Shown: one piece after another, positions 58,289-64,000 of the stretch | How positions within the stretch are numbered: position 1 is the stretch's first letter | How the letters are laid out: each line of letters starts with the position of its first letter | Assembly (NCBI GenBank): GCA_027864655.1 | Contig: JAQAZG010000003.1 | Span: 62,001-126,000 of the forward strand | Length of the DNA: 64,000 bases | Source: Oleispirillum naphthae | GTDB taxonomy: Bacteria; Pseudomonadota; Alphaproteobacteria; Rhodospirillales; Rhodospirillaceae | Direction of reading: 5' to 3' | Position numbers and translations under genes: made by a program | The notes under the pieces: model-generated | Database searches by the model: none | What the model was told of the DNA's origin: nothing | Seen by the model: only the letters and a program-made list of their open reading frames with translations

Positions 58289-59076
58289 TCGTCTCGGCGA
58301 GCTACCGCACCGATATTCCGGCGTTCTTTTCCGCCTGGTTCGCCGAACGCTGGGCCGCGGGCTTCGCCGAGGTGGAAAACCCCTACAACCGCAAACCCTA
58401 CCGCGTCAGCCTGAAACCGGAGGAGGTGGACGGCATCGTCTTCTGGACGCGCGCGGCCAGACCCTTCTTCGGCTGCCTCGACCGCGTCGCGGAGGACGGC
58501 GTGCCCTTCTTCGTTCACTACACCGTCACCGGCTACGGCGCGGAGCTGGAGCCCGGCGTGCCGGACTGGCGCAAGGGCGCGGAAACCCTCCACGCGCTCG
58601 CCGACCGATTCGGCAAGGAGTCCGTGGTCTGGCGCTACGACCCCGTGCTGATCACCGAAACCCAAACCTGGGACTGGCACGCGGAGCACTTCGCCGAGCT
58701 CGCTGCCGCGATCAAGGGCGCGACCGACGAGGCGGCGCTCTCCTTCGCCCAGTTCTATGCGAAGACCAGACGCGGCCTCGCGGGGCAGGCCGCCCGCGAC
58801 CCGGACGCGGCGGAAAAGCGCACCGCCCTCGCCACGTTCCGCGACATCGCGGCGGGCCACGGCCTCGCCCTCAGCCTCTGCGCCCAGCCGGAGCTGCTGA
58901 TCGAAGGCGTGCGCGATGCCGCCTGCATCGATGCGGCCCGTCTCTCCCGCATCGCGGGCCGCCCCATCGCCGCCGCCGCCAAACCGCACCGCCCCACCTG
59001 CCGCTGCGCCCAGTCGCGCGATATCGGCACCTTCGCCACCTGCCGCTTCGGTTGCCGTTATTGCTATGCCGCATAA
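58285..59076 (+). CDS. DUF1848 family protein
   Basis: A 263-residue protein of the DUF1848 family, function unknown. It starts IVSASYRTDIPAFFSAWFAERWAAGFAEVENPYNRKPYRVSLKPEEVDGIVFWTR and ends in a Cys-rich cluster (CRCAQSRDIGTFATCRFGCRYCYA) reminiscent of metal or iron-sulfur binding; radical-SAM-like proteins carry comparable CX3CX2C motifs. ATG 58285 overlaps the short zinc-ribbon gene. R12 follows at once. Confidence 0.85.
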   Translation: MIVSASYRTDIPAFFSAWFAERWAAGFAEVENPYNRKPYRVSLKPEEVDGIVFWTRAARPFFGCLDRVAEDGVPFFVHYTVTGYGAELEPGVPDWRKGAETLHALADRFGKESVVWRYDPVLITETQTWDWHAEHFAELAAAIKGATDEAALSFAQFYAKTRRGLAGQAARDPDAAEKRTALATFRDIAAGHGLALSLCAQPELLIEGVRDAACIDAARLSRIAGRPIAAAAKPHRPTCRCAQSRDIGTFATCRFGCRYCYAA

Positions 59077-59300
59077 AAAAAGGCCGGGGCGCTGCCCCGG
59101 ACCCCGCTGGGGACTCGGTCCCCAGACCTCATAACTTTTTTGCGCGTAGCGCGAGACAATCATCGCGCGGCGTGGCGGGTATTGCCGCTACGCGGCGAAA
59201 AACTTAGGGGAGGCCGGAGCCGTTCGCCGACGGCGGCGGAAACGCCCAGTGGGCGTTTCCGAGGCGGAGATGGCCCTCCGGAACGTTTTGGCTTTCGGGA
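59077..59300. repeat. Modular palindromic element R12 (DUF1848/orphan gene, convergent)
   Basis: The left arm is the two-hairpin type: CCGGGGC-GCT-GCCCCGG then CTGGGGAC-TCG-GTCCCCAG. The core is TTTTTTGCGCGTAGCGCG..CCGCTACGCGGCG. The right arm's loop is replaced by a nested module (about 59217-59272) with the GGAAACGCCC/GGGCGTTTCC hairpin, also present in R2. Confidence 0.88.
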
Positions 59301-59359
59301 CATCTTGACGCCGCGTGTAGATTTCCTTGTGCCGTTCCTTCATCCCGTTCCCCTCCGCT

Positions 59360-60007
59360 TTACTGTTTGCCGCCGCTCCAATCGATCTCGGGCTCGCCCA
59401 GGCTGCCGTCGTCGCCGATGGGAATACGCCCGCTGACCGGCGGCCCCCCCCATTCGCCGTGCATGTCGAACGGCTTGGCCTTGCCCTGATTCTCCAGCAC
59501 GAGCATCTCGTCGCCGGTGACCAGTCCGCCCAGGAAGGAGGTATCCTTCTGCCAGTCGTAGACGTCGCGCCAGCGGTGCGCCTGGTCCCCTTCCACCCGG
59601 ATGTTACCGCCATCACGGGTAAAAGTTAAGGTGGCGGTCGTGTCCAGGTTGCTCTTTCCGCTTGCATAGTGCAGGTCGTTGAAGCCGTCGGCGTTTATAT
59701 CTTTGTTCTGCCGTGTCAGAGGGTGGGTCAGGCTCTGGCCCTCCTTCAGCGCGGCTAGCTTGTCGCGCGGGCCGGGTTGATTCGGAAAATTCTTATCCAT
59801 CCACCCCCGATTCTGCTCTTCCGCATCCCGGATCGCCGGGCCGGAGCGGAGGGTGCGCCCGGCCGCGTCGTATGCCTCGGCGTCGGGGTAGGCGCGGGCG
59901 AACTCCTGCGTCACGTGCGCGCGCAGCCGGTCGTCCGCGGGGTCGTGATACAGCGGATGCTCCATCAGGGAGCGCAAACGCCGGTCAACGGTGTCGCCCG
60001 CGGGCAC
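59360..60007 (-). CDS. Orphan protein of unknown function, N terminus apparently frameshifted
   Basis: From GTG 60007 the frame gives 215 residues: PAGDTVDRRLRSLMEHPLYHDPADDRLRAHVTQEFARAYP near the start, a charged linker, then a C-terminal domain with DINADGFNDLHYASG, RWRDVYDWQKDTSFLGGLVTGDEMLVLENQGKAKPFDMHGEWGG. I do not recognise the family. A strong promoter, ribosome site and ATG at 60075 lie upstream, but the frame from 60075 (MRKKYEIRY...) stops early; one extra base in the A6 run at 60064-60069 would join it to this frame and give about 238 residues. The base composition is less GC-rich than neighbours. The island between R12 and R13 suggests acquisition. Confidence 0.6.
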   Translation of the reverse strand: MPAGDTVDRRLRSLMEHPLYHDPADDRLRAHVTQEFARAYPDAEAYDAAGRTLRSGPAIRDAEEQNRGWMDKNFPNQPGPRDKLAALKEGQSLTHPLTRQNKDINADGFNDLHYASGKSNLDTTATLTFTRDGGNIRVEGDQAHRWRDVYDWQKDTSFLGGLVTGDEMLVLENQGKAKPFDMHGEWGGPPVSGRIPIGDDGSLGEPEIDWSGGKQ

Positions 60008-60110
60008 GATGGGAAAACCGCCCCCGGAGGACGGGGCGGCATCAGAAAATAACGAATTTCGTATTTTTTACGCATGGCAATCCCCCTGATTTTTGCGAGT
60101 TCTTGCTGGC

Positions 60111-60139
60111 ATTCTACAAAATTTCACCGAAAAACGCAA
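60111..60139 (-). promoter_or_regulatory. Sigma-70-like promoter of orphan gene
   Basis: Read on the minus strand: -35 TTGCGT (60139-60134), 17-base spacer, -10 TAGAAT (60116-60111). A Shine-Dalgarno AGGGGG and ATG at 60075 follow at normal distance. It lies beyond R13, isolated from secB transcription. Confidence 0.6.
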
Positions 60140-60180
60140 GGAAGTATGACGAATATCGGTATTTAAGGCCTGTATCACAT

Positions 60181-60458
60181 AAAACAAGGCCGGGGCGCAG
60201 TTCGAAAAATGCTTGAGGCATTTTTCTCATCCTCGGCTCCGCCTCGGACCGTTGCCTTCGGCAACGTCCCTACGAACGCCTTCGGCGTTCTCCGTGCCCC
60301 GGACCCTGCTGGGGACTCGTCCCCAGACCCCATGAATTTCGGTTTTTGCGCGTAGCGCGATAAATTACGTCACGCGGCGTAATCGTTGACTGCCGCTGCG
60401 CGGCGAAAAACTTAGGGGAAGCGCGGAGGGTCCGCGACCCTCCGCGAAGTTTTTACCT
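60181..60458. repeat. Modular palindromic element R13 (secB/orphan gene, codirectional), longest copy
   Basis: The arm at 60185-60330 starts CAAGGCCGGGGC and ends GCCCCGG, but its loop is filled with four extra hairpins, including GAAAAATGC..GCATTTTTC, GTTGCC-TTC-GGCAAC and GAACGCC-TTC-GGCGTTC. Next comes CTGGGGAC-TC-GTCCCCAG. The core is TTTTTGCGCGTAGCGCG..CCGCTGCGCGGCG. The other arm hairpin is CGCGGAGGGTC-CGC-GACCCTCCGCG at the secB stop. Confidence 0.9.
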
Positions 60459-60935
60459 TTACGCCTTGGCTTCGGCTTCGGCCATGCGCTGCTGGTAGAT
60501 TTCGACGAAGTCGATGGGGGCGATCATCAAGGGCGGGAAGCCCGCGTCGCGGGTGATGCCGGCGACCACGGCGCGCGCGAACGGGAAGAGGTGGCGCGGC
60601 ACTTCGATGAACAGCATCGGCTTCAGGTGTTCCTCGGGGACGTTGAGGGTGACGATGCCGCAATAGAGGATTTCCACCAGGAAGGCGGGTTTCTCTTCGG
60701 TCTTGGCCTCGACGTTGAGGATGAGGTCCACCTCGTACATCTCGGCATGCAGTTGGGTGGCCTTGACGTCCACGGAGATGCCGATGGAGGGGCCGTCGCC
60801 GCTCGCCATGTCGGCGAAGATTTCCGGGACGTGCGGCGCCTCGAAGGAGAAGTCCTTGATGAACTGGCCGTTGATCGTCAGCGGCGGGGCGGGGGTCTGG
60901 TTTTCGGCGCCGGCGGCGTCCTGTCCTTCGGTCAT
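60459..60935 (-). CDS. secB: Protein-export chaperone SecB
   Basis: A tetrameric chaperone that keeps preproteins export-competent and hands them to SecA. The 158-residue product shows INGQFIKDFSFEAPHVPEIF, VEAKTEEKPAFLVEILYCGIVTL, and PRHLFPFARAVVAGITRDAGFPPLMIAPIDFVEIYQQR. ATG 60935 follows GGAGA; a longer open frame upstream is not supported. fxsA lies upstream on the same strand. Confidence 0.96.
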   Translation of the reverse strand: MTEGQDAAGAENQTPAPPLTINGQFIKDFSFEAPHVPEIFADMASGDGPSIGISVDVKATQLHAEMYEVDLILNVEAKTEEKPAFLVEILYCGIVTLNVPEEHLKPMLFIEVPRHLFPFARAVVAGITRDAGFPPLMIAPIDFVEIYQQRMAEAEAKA

Positions 60936-61011
60936 TACAGCATCTCCGGTGAAGGGAAGGGTGCCTTTTCGTAGCCGAAAGGCCCCCTGCGGGTCAAAGG
61001 AATCCGGAGCG

Positions 61012-61470
61012 TCAGCGCGGTTCGTCCTGCGGCGGCAGGCCCTGCGGCGGCTCGGGCGGCTCATCGACCACGGTGAATTCGCCCTCGATCACGGTGGAGC
61101 CGCCGTGCTGGGCGGTGTGCGCGGCGCGCGCCGCGATCAGCCCGCCGATGGCGCGCCGCAGCGGCCCGATGAGCAGCAGCAGGCCGAGGATGTCGGTGAG
61201 GAAGCCGGGCAGGATGAGCAGCAGCGCGGCGACGGAGAGCGCCGCGCCGGAGAGCATCTCGGAGAGCGGCATCTCGCCGCGGGCCATCGCCGCCTGCACC
61301 TTTCGCCCGGTTTCCCACCCGGCGATGCGCAGGATGTTGGCGCCGATGATGGCGCTGACGATCACCCAGGCGATCACCGGCAGCGCGCCGACGTGCGAGC
61401 CCACGACGATCAGCCCGGCGAGTTCGACGAGCGGCAGGGCGAGAATGAGCAGGGGAAAGGGGAACGGCAT
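61012..61470 (-). CDS. fxsA: FxsA family membrane protein
   Basis: A 152-residue inner-membrane protein with four hydrophobic segments (FPLLILALPLVELAGLIVVGSHVGALPVIAWVIVSAIIGANILR, then LLILPGFLTDILGLLLLIGPLRRAIG), matching FxsA, known in E. coli for suppressing F-exclusion of phage T7 but otherwise of unknown role. It carries a charged C-terminal tail. It lies 76 bp upstream of secB and is divergent from the Tim44-like gene. Confidence 0.9.
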   Translation of the reverse strand: MPFPFPLLILALPLVELAGLIVVGSHVGALPVIAWVIVSAIIGANILRIAGWETGRKVQAAMARGEMPLSEMLSGAALSVAALLLILPGFLTDILGLLLLIGPLRRAIGGLIAARAAHTAQHGGSTVIEGEFTVVDEPPEPPQGLPPQDEPR

Positions 61471-61609
61471 GCTTGTTCTTTCGGGTAAGACCGCTTAATT
61501 TCCAGATAATAGCGGGCGGCGCGCCCTGTCGATCATGGACGATTCCGGCGGGCCGCGTCCAATTGTTCTTCTTTCGCCGGAGAGATCGGCGCCAGCATCG
61601 GGACCGACA

Positions 61610-62299
61610 ATGGACGGCAGCTTTCAGATTCTCGACCTGATCTTCCTGGCGCTGATCGCCGGATTCCTGGTGTATCGGTTGCGCAACGTTCTTGGGCGGC
61701 GCGGCGGCTACGAGCAGACCCCGGAGGATTTGATGGGGGGCCGCAAAACGGACCACGACAACGTGGTGGACCTCGCCGATGCGCGCACCGCCGAGGAGCC
61801 GGTTGTTCCCCCCGCCCTGATCCTGCCGCCGGGCACCGACCCGCAGGTGGGGGAGGGGCTGGCGCAGATTCAGGCCGCCGACCCGGATTTCGACCCCGAG
61901 GGTTTTTTGGGCGGCGCGAGCAAGGCCTTCGAGATGATCGTCTGCGCCTTCGCCGAGGGCCGCCTGGAGGACATCCGCCCCTATCTCGGCACCGAGGTCT
62001 TCTCCAACTTCGCCCTCGCGGTGCAGGAGCGCGAGACGGCGGGCGAGACCGCCGAGACCCAGGTGATTTCCATCAAGTCGGCGAAGATCACCGAGGCGGC
62101 GATGAAGGGCCGCGACGCCGTGGTTTCGGTGGAGTTCGTCACCGAGCAGGTCAACGTGACACGCAACGCCGAGGGCGCGGTGGTGGACGGCGACGCCAAT
62201 TTCATCGCCACCCTCACCGACATCTGGACGTTCAGCCGCGATGTCGGCACCGGCGATCCGAACTGGAAACTCATGGTCACCCGAAGTGTCGAGGCCTGA
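61610..62299 (+). CDS. Tim44/TimA-family membrane-anchored protein
   Basis: A 229-residue protein with an N-terminal transmembrane anchor (FQILDLIFLALIAGFLVYRLRNVLGRR), an acidic linker, and a C-terminal Tim44-like domain (FLGGASKAFEMIVCAFAEGRLEDIRPYLGTEVFSNF...NFIATLTDIWTFSRD). Alphaproteobacterial TimA is the homologue of mitochondrial Tim44. The secB-fxsA-timA-mltA order is conserved in Alphaproteobacteria and points to an envelope or export role. ATG 61610 is used; an upstream ATG at 61535 would add 25 residues. Confidence 0.88.
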   Translation: MDGSFQILDLIFLALIAGFLVYRLRNVLGRRGGYEQTPEDLMGGRKTDHDNVVDLADARTAEEPVVPPALILPPGTDPQVGEGLAQIQAADPDFDPEGFLGGASKAFEMIVCAFAEGRLEDIRPYLGTEVFSNFALAVQERETAGETAETQVISIKSAKITEAAMKGRDAVVSVEFVTEQVNVTRNAEGAVVDGDANFIATLTDIWTFSRDVGTGDPNWKLMVTRSVEA

Positions 62300-63479
62300 C
62301 GCGGCGCATTCCGCGATTCGGCGCGGGCTGGCGGTTTGCGCGCTGTTGCTGACCGGCGCGTGCGCGCAGCACGAGGCGTTTCCGCCGCCGGAACCCCAGG
62401 CCGGGTTCAAGGCCGAGACGGCAAGTTTCGACTCCCTGCCCGGATGGGAAACCGACGCGGTGGAGCATGCGCTCCCCGCCTTGCGCCGCTCCTGCGGCGC
62501 GTTTTCGCGCAAGCCGCCGGATGCGGCGGTGGGCGCGGGCGCGTTTGCCCGGCCTGCGGCGGATTGGCAGCGCGCCTGCGCCCGCCTGCCGGAGACGGCG
62601 GACGCCGCGGCCCTGCGCGCCGCCCTGCGGGAGGCGTTCATTCCCTATCGCGTCACCGCGGCGGACGGCGCGGACGAGGGCCTCTTCACGGGTTATTACG
62701 AAGCCGAATTGAGCGGCTCGATGTTCTCCTCGCCCTACTTTCCCTATCCGGTCTACGGGCGGCCGATCGACCTGGTGGAGCGGGTGCAGGACGGGCGCAA
62801 GCTCACCGGGCGGCTGAAGGACGGCCGCGTCGCGCCCTATCCCGCCCGCGCCGAGATCGAATCCGGGGCGATCGCCAAGGTGGCGCCGGTATTGTTCTGG
62901 GTGGACGATCTGGTGGACCTGCACGTCGCGCAGATCCAGGGTTCCTCGCGGGTCCTTCTGCCCGACGGGCGGCGCTTCCGCATCGGCTATGCGGGCAACA
63001 ACGGCAGGCCGTTCAAGGGCCTGGGGCGCATCCTGCTGGACGCCAGGCTGATCGAGCCGGGCAAGGCCTCGATGCCGGAAATCCGCGCCTGGCTGCACGC
63101 CTATCCGCGCCAGGCGGAGCGCCTGATGCAGGAGAACCCGCGCTTCATCTTCTTCCGCCTGATCGACGGCGAAGGGCCGGTCGGCGCGCTCGGCGTGCCG
63201 CTCACGCCGATGCGCAGCCTCGCGGTGGACCCGGCGGTGGTGCCGCTCGGCGCGCCGGTGTGGCTGGATAGCGTCGATCCCGACGGCAAGCCGCTCACCC
63301 GCCTGATGGTGGCGCAGGACATCGGCAGCGCGATCAAGGGCGCGGTGCGCGGCGACTTCTTCTGGGGGTCGGGGGAGCCCGCGCTCGCCAAGGCCGGGCG
63401 GATGAAGAGCCCGGGCCGCTATTTCGTGCTGATTCCCGCCGCCGCGCCGGTGTTCGCCGATGCGGCCCCCGCTTCGTGA
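62286..63479 (+). CDS. mltA: Membrane-bound lytic murein transglycosylase A
   Basis: An outer-membrane lipoprotein that cleaves peptidoglycan with formation of anhydro-MurNAc. The 397-residue product has a lipobox LTGAC, the MltA domain with TGYYEAELSGS, DLVDLHVAQIQGSSRVLLPDG and GYAGNNGRPFKGLGRIL, and the C-terminal 3D domain with VAQDIGSAIKGAVRGDFFWGSG carrying the catalytic Asp. The start is uncertain: GTG 62286 overlaps the Tim44-like stop by 14 bp; ribosome site is weak. Confidence 0.93.
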   Translation: MSRPDAAHSAIRRGLAVCALLLTGACAQHEAFPPPEPQAGFKAETASFDSLPGWETDAVEHALPALRRSCGAFSRKPPDAAVGAGAFARPAADWQRACARLPETADAAALRAALREAFIPYRVTAADGADEGLFTGYYEAELSGSMFSSPYFPYPVYGRPIDLVERVQDGRKLTGRLKDGRVAPYPARAEIESGAIAKVAPVLFWVDDLVDLHVAQIQGSSRVLLPDGRRFRIGYAGNNGRPFKGLGRILLDARLIEPGKASMPEIRAWLHAYPRQAERLMQENPRFIFFRLIDGEGPVGALGVPLTPMRSLAVDPAVVPLGAPVWLDSVDPDGKPLTRLMVAQDIGSAIKGAVRGDFFWGSGEPALAKAGRMKSPGRYFVLIPAAAPVFADAAPAS

Positions 63480-63486
63480 GCCCGCG

Positions 63487-64000
63487 ATGACCGCCCCCTC
63501 TCCCCTGCCGCGCCGCGTCGCGCTGTTCGCCACCTGCCTGGTGGAGACCTTCCGCCCCGCCGTGGGCTTCGCCGCGATCAAGCTGCTGCGCGATGCGGGG
63601 CTCACGGTTGCGGTGCCGCCGGGGCAGACCTGTTGCGGCCAGCCCTCGTTCAACTCCGGCGACCGCGAAGGCGCGAAGCGCCTGGCGAAGCGGGTGATCG
63701 CCGAGTTCGAGGATTACGACGCGGTGGTGGTGCCGTCCGGCTCCTGCGCCGGAATGATCCGCGAGCACTACCCCGCGCTTTTCGCCGACGATGCGCAGTG
63801 GGGGCCGCGCGCGGCGCGCCTTTCCGCCAAGACGCATGAACTCACCGCCTTCCTGGTGGATATTTGCGGTATCGAAACGGTCGAGGTGGAACGCTCTGCC
63901 TCCGCCGCCTATCACGACAGCTGCTCGGCGCGGCGCGAGATGAAGGTGCTGTCCCAGCCGCGCAAGCTGCTCGCCTCGGTGGACGGGCTGGAATTGCGCG
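63487..64000 (+). CDS. LutA/LldE-type (Fe-S)-binding oxidoreductase subunit, 3' end beyond window
   Basis: The visible 171 residues (RVALFATCLVETFRPAVGFAAIKLLRDAGLTVAVPPGQTCCGQPSFNSGDRE, VVVPSGSCAGMIREHYP, AYHDSCSARREM) contain CCG-domain motifs of the LutA/YkgE family. LutA works with LutB and LutC in L-lactate oxidation, and the partner genes would be expected just outside the window. It starts 7 bp after mltA. Truncated at the right edge. Confidence 0.88.
   Translation, partial: MTAPSPLPRRVALFATCLVETFRPAVGFAAIKLLRDAGLTVAVPPGQTCCGQPSFNSGDREGAKRLAKRVIAEFEDYDAVVVPSGSCAGMIREHYPALFADDAQWGPRAARLSAKTHELTAFLVDICGIETVEVERSASAAYHDSCSARREMKVLSQPRKLLASVDGLELR

Overview
The window is about 64 kb of GC-rich chromosome from an alphaproteobacterium, most likely a member of the Rhodospirillales. 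The evidence is gene content and order: leuS-lptE-holA, parAB-rsmG-mnmG-mnmE, rho-hemJ-hemH-hemE, then ppsR-maf-aroE-coaE-dnaQ, with secB, fxsA, Tim44-like and mltA further on. The genus cannot be named from sequence alone. No tRNA, rRNA, CRISPR array, insertion sequence or prophage was seen.

Layout. 1-4.1 kb holds three tandem outer-membrane porin genes on the minus strand, two of them a recent duplication. 4.1-9.1 kb holds a DUF3576-type lipoprotein, leuS, lptE and holA. 9.3-19.8 kb is a mostly minus-strand origin cluster: parB, parA, rsmG, mnmG, mnmE, rho, hemJ, hemH, hemE, plus ogt on the plus strand. It carries two perfect parS sites. 19.8-20.26 kb is an AT-rich intergenic region with DnaA boxes between hemE and ppsR, the position of oriC in Caulobacter and Rickettsia. 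Genes on either side point away from it. 20.3-23.9 kb is ppsR-maf-aroE-coaE-dnaQ. 24-32 kb holds grpE-hrcA, rph-rdgB-hemW, an LppC-like lipoprotein and rsmI-yraN-BON lipoprotein. 32-40.4 kb holds two GGDEF genes, gshB, comM, a LysE-type exporter, a SnoaL-like protein, a HIT protein and hisE. 40.5-43.3 kb is hisF-hisA-hisH-hisB; one of the GGDEF genes sits inside this his cluster. 43.5-50.8 kb holds an XRE regulator, hslVU, ppa, an ampG-like permease, typA and a PfkB kinase broken by an in-frame TGA. 51-59 kb holds an EI24 protein, a bactofilin, a lipoprotein, nth, dapB, dnaJ, dnaK and a zinc-ribbon/DUF1848 pair. 59-64 kb holds an orphan gene with an apparent frameshift, then secB, fxsA, a Tim44-like gene, mltA and the start of a lutA-like gene.

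The most unusual signal is not a protein. Thirteen intergenic segments of about 130-280 bp belong to one modular family of palindromes, called R1-R13 here. Each has two outward arms made of one or two hairpins around a short GCG-rich core. Stem sequences change between copies but pairing is kept. Loops are sometimes replaced by further hairpins. Elements occupy 8 of the 9 convergent gene junctions and 5 codirectional junctions, and none of the 10 divergent junctions, so each one lies at the 3' end of a gene. They probably act as bidirectional terminators that also spread through the genome; one now supplies the last codons and the stop of mnmG. The three porin genes share a second pattern: a 20-bp dyad of form GTGT-N12-ACAC lying 129-134 bp upstream of each start codon.
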